A stretch of DNA of 64,000 nt, taken from the NCBI GenBank assembly GCA_036874045.1, contig JAZBRI010000011.1:5084001-5148000 (forward strand). The letters are read 5' to 3'. The stretch is from Cymodocea nodosa (lineage: Eukaryota > Streptophyta > Magnoliopsida > Alismatales > Cymodoceaceae). The notes under the pieces were generated by a model. It was not told the origin of the DNA and searched no databases. It saw nothing but the letters and a program-made list of their open reading frames with translations. This document shows positions 42,625 to 52,621 of this stretch, piece after piece (the first letter of the stretch is position 1; each line of letters begins with the position of its first letter). The translations under genes were made by a program, and so were the position numbers.

Positions 42625-44380
42625 GTTGTGATTTTGTGTGTTTAATGTTGTGTATTCTGCATTTATTGTTAAAAAAAAAAAAAGAGAAAAAAAATTTATA
42701 GTTTTCATTTTTATTTTATAAAAGAAAAAAAAACAAAATATCAATCCAGTTTGTTGGTATCTGTTCTGGGAAACCAACTAGCTTGCTTGTGAGCCACCAA
42801 AGGCATAGGAGCCTAGGTTCCACACAAGACACTGATTTATTAATATCTGTTAAATGTTATTTTGTTTTATATTTTGCTTTTATCTATGAATGAAAAGTTT
42901 TTCAAAATTAAAAATCGGAATATGTAGAAGGAGATACAAATGAAACAAGGTGTGTAACTAATTTTAAATCAAGCAAAACTGTATTCATGTCTGCTACAAT
43001 TACTGTATTTATAGTCAAATTTTTTACATTGAGGACAATGCAAAATGTAGGTATAGGGGGCAAGTAATTGAAGTAACAGCCATGTAAGTTTGTTAATTAA
43101 AGAAATTAAAATAGTACTGCAAAGTTTTGAGGAAATTGAAAATTTTTATGAACTTGCTGTAACTATCCGATAATTGAGATTGTAAAATTTTTATAAACTA
43201 CTTGAATGTTATATTTAGAAGGATATATAAGATGCTATTGAATTTACTAGTTATGCAAATCTAGATATAGTATCTTATGTTTTTCTAAATTTCATGAGTT
43301 TAATAGTTTCACGATTTTAAAATGAAATCAGAATACTTAATGAAAAAAATCAGTAAATTATCTGAAGTCTTGAAAGAGCTGAGATGTGAATTCTAGATTA
43401 AATGAAACACATATGATTAAAGATACATTTAATTTGACTAATTAAACTTGTAGAATGATTTATGTGTAGATCTTATTAAACTATAGAAAAAGTATGAGCT
43501 TATTGAGATGGATTCATATTTTCAGTAAATGATAGAAGCAGGACTATATGAGATTGGCATTTTACTGCATCTGTATTAATGAAATACATACATATATAAT
43601 ATGTGATTAATGTTTTGTTTTGTGGTTGTAGTTTGAAAAAAAAACAAAAAAACAAAAAAACAAAAGGAATGATTAAAAGGAAAATTTTGAGAGTTTATTA
43701 ACTTGTTTGATCACAAGCCTTTTGTACTTGAGCAGATAGGTATGTAAGGATTGTTGACCTGAAAAAGGACTCTTAAAATCTAGCAACCTAAGATCCTGAT
43801 CAGATCTGGGATTGTTGATTAAAAGCTCGTTACATGGGTACATTAGAAAGCTCTTGTATGATTCAAGCTTGTCAAATTAACTTTTAAAGTATGAATATAT
43901 ATATATATATATATACATATACTGTTCTGAAAAGATACAAGTGTTTTGTGAAATACAAATATCTTATGAATCAAGTATATTTTTTGTTATCTAGAATTGC
44001 TAAAATATGAATCTGGAATTGACTTTTGAAGTTGTTTAATGGAGATGCAATTCTTTATTATACTTGTCTTAATCAGATTCAATTGGATTGTACTCTGATT
44101 CGTATGTTGTTGAAATTTCTTTTAGAAATGTTATTGGAAAATTCAGGATGACAGATGATGAAAAGAAGAACAAATGATAATATAATTAACACCTATATGA
44201 TGATGATATACTTGATATGTAATTTACATATATTCTAAGTATATTTGCAAGTTGATTACTGAAACATATAGAATATATTTTTATGCTAAACAGAAAAAAA
44301 AAAGGGGGAAGAATTAATTCTAGCACTTTTAAAGATCAATTAATTATATCTTAGTTTGCTAAGGGACTAGCAAAATTTAG
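42625..44380 (+). other. 3' noncoding region of Gp
   Basis: AT-rich, with no supportable ORF. It contains ACATTGAGGACAATGCAAAA followed by GGTATAGGGGGCAAG at 43025-43062, a PPT-like context characteristic of Athila-type 3' regions. It also has an A/C-rich run near 43640, a (TA)n tract at 43897-43916 and a second PPT context GGGACTAGCAAAATTTAG at 44363. Confidence 0.7.
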
Positions 44381-44392
44381 GTATGGGAGAAG
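44381..44392 (+). other. Polypurine tract of Gp
   Basis: GTATGGGAGAAG directly before the 3' LTR start TGTTTAGAATG. It would prime plus-strand DNA synthesis. Confidence 0.8.
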
Positions 44393-46588
44393 TGTTTAGA
44401 ATGAAAAAGTGTATATTATTAACGGTTAAATGATGGTTAATTGCATAATATTTAGCTTATCATATAAGAATTAAGCCATTATGTTATAATTGCACTATTA
44501 TATGCTTTAATTGAAGAATTTGCTTAATTTGGGGGAATTAATGTTAATTTAGTACATTTATGAACTATCGGTAAGTTGTAGGCTGTGAAATTCTTAAGTA
44601 TCCGAATATTCTGATATTTCAGACAGTTATGTTTATCATACTGAACAAATTCAGACAGTTATGTTTAACAGACCGAATATGTATCAGATAGCTATGTTTA
44701 AATTGCAGAACAGTTATGTTTTGAGAGAATATTTTATTATTTCCTGAAGTACACGTGTCGAAACCATAATGAATGACTTAAGTGAACTTTCGGTGAGTTA
44801 TCTATAACTATCCGAAATTGCAGCTGGGCATTGGATAGTTATCCCTATAACTCTCCGAAATCTCTTTTTATTTATAAAATAGCTAAGGACATGTGTCATA
44901 TTCTAGGAAGGTGACTTAAGTGGATTTTCGGTGAGTTAGCTGTAATTATCCAAAATGCATCTGAGCATCGGATAGTTAGACCTGTAACTCTCCGAAATGT
45001 TATTTTTTTGATTAAACTGCTGCTGACACGTGTTGAAATCTAGTAGATTTACTTAAGTTATATATCGGTGAGTTATTTATAACTATTCGAAATACACTTG
45101 AGCATCGGATAGTTAAGTTTATAAGTATCCGAAATGCACCTGAGCATAGGATAGTTAAATTTATGCACGTGTCTTATTATTAAATGAACGAAGAAAATCC
45201 GTTGAGTTATCTGTAACTCCACAAACTATATATTTTCTAATATGCTACTGTAGTAGTTGTAGGAATAGACAGTTAGAAGAGAAAAACCACGTTTGTAGAT
45301 ATCACGTAGGAATTCAATCACATAGGGAGAAGAAAGCATTGCCGTTGATATGAATGAAGGAAATCCAACCGACCATTCAAGCAGAAGCAGTTACTATTGA
45401 AGAAATATAAAAGAAAAGAAGAAAAAAAGAAGAGGGTGTGTGATCGATGGGCGGACAATGTGTGTAGAGGAGGATTGGCGTCGCAATTCTCTGAAGTACC
45501 ACACCAACCATCATCATCACCATCATCACCACCATAATCACCAACCATTGGAGGTCTGTGAGGATACTTGCCTGATGTCAGGTCGATTCCGAGCCAAACA
45601 TAGTGCTTGACAACCATTGTGAGGAGTGATCGCATCGTGGGAAGGGAAGCCATTTTCACCAAGCGCCAACTTATATTTCAAGAGATCGTAAAGCTTTTAG
45701 CCTTGGCTTCGGGTTGATGCCTGTATGCTGAAGAGGAGATCATCTTGCAATTCTGGACTCGTGATTCTTTAGGGAGAGGAGACAGGATTGTAAGTGGTTT
45801 AATTTTCAGTGGTGTAATCGCGTTGTAAGTAGTGTCTGAAGTATTTACTGTCAAGTGAGATTACTTTACATTTCACCTTTCACCCATTTCCATGTTCATA
45901 TTAAAACAAAAATACCAAAAACAATTTATCTATGTTTGTATGTTGTATTGTTTGTGTTGTATCGTGATTAATATTATCTTTGTCAGTGTTGTGATTGTTT
46001 TATGTTTATTTTAGTTTTACAGTTTACTGAAATTGATTCGTTCAAAACACTTAAAGATTTTAATAGTTACTGTTTGAATTATCTGAATGTTAGTATTGCT
46101 TAATGATAAATCCAATGTTAACTAACATTAAAGAGCTTAATTGATGTTATTTACAATCTGTGGAATCGCCCAACGGTTGGCTAAATTCCTCTGTAAATAG
46201 TAGTATTAAAACGAAAAGTCAGGCTTGTGGAGTTAACTTAAGTCCACGAGGTTAGTCTGTTGAGTTAGCCATAACTCAATGAACTTAGTCTGTTGAGTTA
46301 GCCATAACTCAACGGAGAGCTTATTGAACATATAAATTTGATTTTTAATAAGCAAACAGTTCTCAAGTTTGTCAGCAATTCCCTATGGGATCAACCTATA
46401 CTTGCACACTGATGCAATAGACACTGTGCACTTGCAGTTAAAGTACAAATTAGAATTAATATCTAAATTGTATTAAAGGTTGTTTGTTTACTTCTAAAAG
46501 AAAGAATAGGCATAAAGATAAATTAACTAAGTAAAAACAGAAGTAACCAATCCAAGTTTTTCTAGTGTAGTGTTGGAAAAGCCAAACA
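44393..46588 (+). repeat. 3' LTR of Gp (full length)
   Basis: TGTTTAGAATG... to ...AAAAGCCAAACA, 2196 bp. The left boundary is fixed by the polypurine tract and the right by matching the 5' LTR/PBS boundary at 27841. It contains many TCGGATAGTTA and GTGAGTTA hairpin units (44620-45190) and a TATA box. The open frame at 45318-45662 on the other strand is not supported as a gene. Confidence 0.92.
45406..45413 (+). promoter_or_regulatory. TATA box of Gp 3' LTR
   Basis: AAATATAAAAGAAAAG, conserved in the G1 LTR at 8769-8776. Confidence 0.6.
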
Positions 46589-47657
46589 AGTTGCTATATT
46601 GAACACTAAGGCAACGCGTTAGGTTAGTGTTATAAAACATAAGTTGTTATTTTTGCACGTGGTAAAATTCTTATTATAAAAACATTTGTTTATTACTGGT
46701 TCATTGAGTTACTTAACACAACGGAGATGGTTCGTTGAGTTAGTGTAACACCACGAACTTAGTTCGTTGAGTTAGCTACAATACTTGTCACGTGAAATGG
46801 CACATGAGGAACTCATTAAGTTAAAAATGTTAAGTTAATCTCTACTTGTGTTACTTGTTTAGTTAACATTAAAGTAACGACTTCTTATTACACTGATGAA
46901 AAATTTTGGACGAGAAAGTTTATTTTGCAGGAAATTTTTCAGAGATCCAAGACTGATGATTAAAGAAAATTTGAAATGTAAACATGGGTCAAAACGTGTG
47001 TGTTTCGATGAAGGAAAAAGAAAAGTCGTGAAGAAGTGGAAAACTAGTAGTGATTAAATGTGGAGGATATGCATGAAATGAAGATACAGTATAAAAGGCA
47101 TAGAATTCTCATTGATCAAACTATCCTTGCACACAAAATGAAAAATCTTTTCAAGGATCAAACTATCCCTGCACACAAAATAAAAAATCTTTTCAAGGAT
47201 CAAAAACACCTCTTCGGGGAAAAACTCTTAGGTGGAAGAAAATTCAGTGAAGCATAAAAAGGTAAGATTTTTGTCACTAAAGATTTGAAGTATCAGAAGA
47301 AAGCAAATTCAGTGAAGCATAAAAAGACAAGATATTCGTCACTAAAGAATTACTGAAGAAGAAAGAGGAAGAAGAAGAAGAAAGATCTCAAACAGGGAGA
47401 AATGTTTTAAATTCTGTAAATTAGTTTTCTCTGTTTGTAGTTATGAAATTGTATATATGAAACATGGTATCGATATATAATTGCATCTACAATTTCTGAG
47501 GAGAATTGAATTGTATATTGTAATTGCAACATTGAATAAAAATAATTTTATGAAAATAGTGTCTTGACTTGTTTTTAAGTATTGAAGTTTCAATTATAAT
47601 CGGAAAAAGTTGAAAAACACAATTCACACCCCTCTTGTGTAACCATACGATCCTACA
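46589..47657 (+). repeat. Family-B copia LTR fragment, 5' part missing
   Basis: Follows the B2 left LTR from about 10615 onward and reaches the true LTR end CGATCCTACA at 47657. It has a TATA box at 47090-47098 and about two units of the 42-bp repeat at 47116-47205. It is joined at its right end to family-A LTR sequence instead of a PBS. The small open frame at 47060-47257 is the repeat, not a gene. Confidence 0.88.
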
Positions 47658-48142
47658 ACAATAGAGGATCTCAATCTCAAAAACCAAGTCTGAATATTCA
47701 ATCCGGATCCCTAACTGAAAAGTTAAGTTTGAATATTCATATTTTGAAAAGTTTTCTAACATTAGAAGAAGTTCAAAATTCTAAGCAATTTTAAAAAAGG
47801 AGCTGCAAACATAAGAAGTCTAGAAATTCGATAAATAGAGAAGAAGAGATACAGAAGTTGAGCAAAGAGAAGGAAAGAAGCTGCGTGCATAAAGATCAAG
47901 TTTTATACAATTCGAAATTAGTTTTGAATAAGAGCTTAATTTTTCTATTTGAATTGTATATTGAACATTACTGTATCAAAACCATCAAGAAGAGAATTGA
48001 GCTGAAAAGATATTGTAAATTCTCTTTTTACATAAAGAAAAGAATTTCATTTACGAGTGTTTATGCTCTCGTTTTATCTGCTAGTATTTTAATTACTAAA
48101 GACACAATTCACCCCCCCTCTTGTGATATAGACGATCCTACA
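47658..48142 (+). repeat. Family-A LTR 3' fragment (A1)
   Basis: Matches 16985-17470 and ends ACGATCCTACA at 48142, immediately before a PBS. The 5' ~760 bp are absent and replaced by the end of a family-B LTR, with shared TACAACA at the joint. Confidence 0.88.
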
Positions 48143-48144
48143 AC

Positions 48145-48156
48145 TGGTACTAGAGC
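48145..48156 (+). other. PBS of copia A1
   Basis: TGGTACTAGAGC, two changes from the canonical TGGTATCAGAGC complementary to initiator tRNA-Met, 2 nt after the LTR end. Confidence 0.85.
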
Positions 48157-48237
48157 ATTTTATCTTAATTAAGAGCTTTTATTTCTCTATTTAGGAATCG
48201 GTTTTTCCTTTCATTTACTTAGGATCATCTATTTAAA

Positions 48238-50244
48238 ATGGATAATACTGAAATTTTAGTTATGATTGAGGGACAAACCACTAATCGTCGTCCTATGTTC
48301 AAAGGTAGCAATTATGGCTACTGGAAATATAGGATGAAAGTATTCTTTCAATCAATCAATTTCAAACTATGGCATATAATTAGCAATCCTATAGTGTTAG
48401 TTACGACTTCATATGATACTTAGACTTTTGATGAAAAGGAGCGAATGACACTAAATGCTAAAGGTTTAAACATCTTGTTTTGTGCTTTATCTCATGATCA
48501 ATTTAATAAAGTTTCTGCATATCAAACTACATATGAGATATGGCATACATTAGAAGTTGCCAATGAAGGTACTAACTAGGTCAAGGAATCTAAGATTAAT
48601 ATGTTAGTATATAAATGAGCTTTTTAAAATGCACGAAAATGAATGTATCTCTAACATGTTTTCCTATTTTCTTGAGATTGTAAATTCATTAAAATCTTTA
48701 GGCAAGAAATTCGAGGAAAAAGACTTGGTAAGAAAGATCCTTAGATCTTTAACTAAAATTTGGGCTCAAAAGACATCTATTGAAGAGTCCAAATATTTAA
48801 ATACATATACTCTCGATGATCTCATAGGAAATCTGACAGCCTATGAAGTACAACATTTAGATCCAAAAGGGAAAAATCCTCGAAGGGATCTAGCTTTTGA
48901 GGTTGATAAAGTCTTAGAAGTCATTGGTGATTCTAACAATGATTTACTGTTGTTGACCAGAAAATTTAGAAATCTGTTGAAGAAACGCAAGAACTTCAGG
49001 TCAGCAAAGACATCTAGAGATATGGAGAAGAAGACATTCCCAAAAGACAAAAGCATATGTTACAAGTGGAACAGACCAGGTTACTTTCAAACTAATTGTC
49101 CCCTCAACAAAGATAAGAAGAATTCGAGGAGAAATTTTAGGAGTAAAAAATTCAGAAAGAGAAGGGCACTTAAAGTGACATGGGATGACTCTTCAGCTTT
49201 ACAAAGTGAATAAACAAAGGATTCAACATTAGACAATGAATCCTCATCAACATTAGATTCAGAAAAAAATCTGGCAAACATATGCTTCATGGCAAAATCC
49301 AGTGAGGTATCCTCTGATCAAAATGCTAACTTTGATAGTTTTGATGGATTACTTGTTGAATACAATAGACTGGCCAGAAAATATAAGAAAGTCAAAATAA
49401 AAAGAAAGAACACTAGGAAAATGCTAAATGAATCTGAAAATAAGATTGATTTTCTGAACTCTACGTTGAATAAATTTAAAGAAGAAAATCAAAGGCTTGC
49501 ACAGGAAATCTTAAAGTTTACTGCAATAGAAAACAAATTGCATGCTAATTGTGAAAATTTAATTGCTGATAAGAAGAAAATGATCTATGAAATTGAAAAA
49601 TTGGAACTGACTATTATTGATTTAAATTTAGAAATTGATATGTTAAAGAATAAGGTCTGCGATCAAAAGGCTATATTAAGTAAATGGAATAATAGTCAAA
49701 GTATAACAAATGAACTTAGTAGTAAAATATCAAATGTAAAAGAACATGGTATTGGTTTACACGATGCATCTTCTGAAAATTATATATTGCATGATGGTAC
49801 TACTAAAAATAATGTCTTTATTTCCAATACTAAGAATAGTAAAAGAAAAACTATTCCATGTGTGATTAAAAAGGGAGATAAATATGTGCAAATTGATAAA
49901 ATGCAGCATATAAATGATAGCACACGATGCAAGAATGTCAAAAGAAATTTTTAGAAAAATCAAGCTAAGTCATTTGAGAATTTTAATATTCTTGATCAAT
50001 TTTCTTCATATTTAAAGAATATCGGATATTGGAAATCAAGTAATGTTAGAAATGAAAATTTCAACTCTGGTTTACATGGAGATAAATGTTCTAATAATTA
50101 TAACACTAAGAGAAAGAAATGCAAGAATAATTATCAGAAAATAGATAAGTTGAAGTTTAAAAATATTGATAATTTTGATATGACTCTCTCTAAAATTCTT
50201 GGAACCACTCAAAAATGGGTTCCAAGAGATAAAATCTCTTTTTG
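48238..50244 (+). pseudogene. gag: copia A1 gag with coiled coil (broken)
   Basis: ATG at 48238 opens MDNTEILVMIEGQTTN. The UBN2-type capsid follows: GSNYGYWKYRMKVFFQS, KGLNILFCALSHDQF, INMLVYK, KKFEEKDLVRKILRSL and NLTAYEVQ. A damaged knuckle is at about 49057-49101 (CYKWNRPGYFQTNCP; Cys and His both lost). Then comes RALKVTWDDSSA and a long coiled coil (49330-49720: ESENKIDFLNSTLNKFKEEN, LTIIDLNLEIDMLKNKV), ending TQKWVPRDKISF next to the protease. Stops: TAG 48421 (A2 has TGG), TAG 48577 (A2 has CAG), TAG ~49951 (A2 has CAG), plus a frameshift near 48610. Confidence 0.88.
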
Positions 50245-50620
50245 ACTATTTTGAAGGTACACAAATCAAAATGGATAATGGATAGTAGAGCATTTAGCCA
50301 CATGACTAGAGATATGCGATTACTTATAGAAATAATAAAGACCAAGAACGGACAAGTTACCTTTGGAAATAAAAGCAAAACAAATATCCTTGAGTCTGGC
50401 AAGGTTCAAGTAACTGAGAAATGCTTTATAAATGATGTTTTATTAGTAGAAAACTTAGGTTTTAATTTATTGAGTGTTCCTATTTTAATGAAGTTTTACA
50501 GAGTAATTTTTGAAAAAGATTCCTGTAAAATTATGGACATGTCTACAAACGAAGTTTTATTTACTACATACATGAAAGGATCTGTTTGTATTCTGAATTT
50601 GCCTTCTGATATTATTAAAG
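50245..50620 (+). pseudogene. pol: copia A1 protease (active site changed)
   Basis: KWIMDSRAFSHMT is the retropepsin signature, with the Gly of D-S-G-A replaced by Arg, then GQVTFGNKSKTNILESGKVQ and NLGFNLLSVPILMKF. The preceding frame stops at TGA ~50243. The same Gly-to-Arg change occurs in A2. Loss of this Gly should abolish activity, by knowledge of aspartic proteases. The region runs without a gap into integrase. Confidence 0.85.
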
Positions 50621-51738
50621 ACAATGCTTGCTTAATTGCAAAATCAGATGAAGTTATTTTATGGCATAGAAGGCTAGGACACTCAAACTTAAAATTATTA
50701 CAAAAGCTGTCTAAAAAGAATCTAGTTAGAGGTTTACCTAATATTAAGTATTCGAAAGAGTTTATGTGTGATGCATGTCAACTAGGTAAATTACATAAAA
50801 CATCCTTTAAAAGTTTAAATGAAATAACAAGCAAAAGAGTATTAGAACTAGTGTGTATGGATTTATTTAGACCTATTAGGACAACTAGTCTAGGAGGTAA
50901 ACATTATGCTTTTGTACTAGTTGATGACTATTCTAGATTTGCTTGAGTCTATTTTCTAGCTAATAAAACTGAAGTTTTTGAAATATTTAAGATATTCTGT
51001 AATAAAGTTCAGAATGAGCAAAATGTTAAAATTCAAAAACTTAGGAGTGATCATGGTATAGAATTTGATAATGATCAAATGGACACCTTTTGTGAAGAAT
51101 TAGGCATAGATCATATGTACTCATTTCCAACAGCTCCTTCACAAAATGGGATAGTAGAAGGTAAAAATAGATCACTTCAAGAAATGTCTAGAACCATGTT
51201 AAATGAGAATAAGTTACCTCTATTTCTTTGGGTAGAAGCAGTTCATACAGCATGCTATGTTATAAATAGAATACATCTAAGACCAATTTTAGATAAAACT
51301 CCTTAAGAGATATGGTATAATAGGGTTCCCAAAATAAGTTATTTAAAACCCTTTGGCTGTAAGTGTTTTATTTTAAACACTAAGGAACGAAGAGACAAAT
51401 TTAGAGACAAATCAGATGAGGGTATTTTTGTTGGTTATTCCATTAGAAGTAAGGCATATAGAGTTTTTAACAAATCAACAAAAACCATTGAGGAAACCCT
51501 ACATGTGAAATTTCAGGAAAATTCTCATTTGGACGTTAAACATGCTGAAAACTTTGATTCAAAAATTCTCCTAGAAATGGTACCAAATGATGTTGACAGA
51601 GAAATTGAGAGATTATCTGACGGAATAAGAAATATAAACTCGAATGATGAAAATTTAGAAGAAAATAATATCATACCTATAGAAAATATGGAACAACATA
51701 GAAATTGGCGTTATGCTTCATCTCATCCTATTGATTAG
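50621..51738 (+). pseudogene. pol: copia A1 integrase (broken)
   Basis: Zinc region WHRRLGHSNLKLLQKL with CDACQLGKLHKTSF. Core: Asp in VLVDDYSRFA, then TGA ~50944 where others have Trp; Asp in LRSDHGIEF; Glu position in QNGIVEGKNRSL. TAA ~51304 interrupts after LRPILDKTP. The C-terminal part has LKPFGCKCFILNTKERRDKF and GIFVGYSIRSKAY, then an acidic linker to RT ending at TAG 51736. All structural landmarks of a copia integrase are present, but it could not be translated. Confidence 0.9.
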
Positions 51739-52620
51739 ATAATTGGTGATCCTAATCAAGGAGTTAGGACTAGGTCATTAGTAGTCAACATTTGTGGTGC
51801 TTATTCATTTGTTTCTTTACTAGAACCTAAGAAAATTGAAGATGCCTTAGAAGATGAATTTTGGTATTTAGCTATGCAAGATGAGCTAAATCAATTTATA
51901 AGAAATGAGGTATGGGATCATGTTCCACCACCTAAAAATCAATCCATAATAGGAACAAGGCGGGTATTTAGAAACAAAGTAGATTAAGATGGACATATAG
52001 TTAAAAATAAAGCTAGATTAGTTGCTCAAGGTTACAAGTAAGAGGAGGAATTGACTATGATGAAACATTTACTCCTGTTGCTAGACTAGAATCAATACGA
52101 ATTTTGTTAGCATATGCTTGTTATATGGATTTCAAATTATATCAAATGGATGTTAAGACTGCTTTTTTAAATGGATATATAAAAGAAGAAGTGTATGTAA
52201 AACAACCTCTAGGTTTTGAAGATACAAAACATCCTGAATATGTTTATAAGCTTAAGAAGGCACTATATGGCCTTAAACAAGCCCCTAGGTCTTGGTATGG
52301 GAGATTATCTAAATTTCTTATGGAAAAATGATATTCTATGGGAAAGGTAGATCACACTCTTTTTATCAAGAAGATCGAAAAAGATATATTGGTAGTTCAA
52401 ATCTATGTAGATGACATCATATTTGGAGCAACAAATGATAAATTAGTTGAGTCCTTTTCGAAAGACATGACTAATCAATTTGAAATGAGTATGATGGGTG
52501 AACTATCATTTCTTTTTAGGCTTGCAAATTAAGCAATTAGATCAGGGTACTTTTATTTCACAAAAAAAATATACTCAAGATTTATTAAAGAGGTTTGGTT
52601 TAGACAACACTAAAAATGGT
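51739..52620 (+). pseudogene. pol: copia A1 reverse transcriptase, C-terminal part and RNase H missing
   Basis: AMQDELNQFIRNEVWDHV opens the RT, with [45 protein letters not shown] and QIYVDDIIFGATND at about 52398-52440. Breaks: TAA ~51985, a frameshift near 52040, TGA ~52329 and a frameshift at ~52520. The sequence continues LKRFGLDNTKN and then joins directly to the extra ORF at about 52620. The last part of RT and the whole RNase H found in B2 are absent. Confidence 0.88.
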
Positions 52621-52621
52621 A

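Larger units (their letters stand above)
27139..46588 (+). mobile_element. Large Athila-like gypsy element Gp with split gag and F-box gene
   Basis: Truncated 5' LTR (27139-27841), degenerate PBS, zinc-knuckle gag part, protease, RT/RNase H, integrase (split by element D2 at 32138-35720), ORF-X, capsid gene, F-box gene, polypurine tract (44381-44392) and full 3' LTR (44393-46588). Without D2 and with a full 5' LTR it would be about 17 kb. The last ~700 bp of both LTRs are very similar. The family is Athila-like by PBS, protease (DLGAGINVMP), RT and the 3' GGACTAGCAAAATTTAGGTA context. The order of genes after integrase is unusual. Confidence 0.85.

Noticed and set aside
43897-43916. (TA)n tract as a functional element
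   Set aside because: Simple microsatellite in 3' noncoding DNA; nothing else supports a role.
45318-45662. 114-residue ORF on the minus strand
   Set aside because: Antisense within the Gp 3' LTR; no conservation in the G1 LTR.
47060-47257. Small Lys-rich repetitive ORF (also 5762-5995)
   Set aside because: Produced by the 42-bp repeat in family-B LTRs, downstream of the LTR TATA box; no domain.
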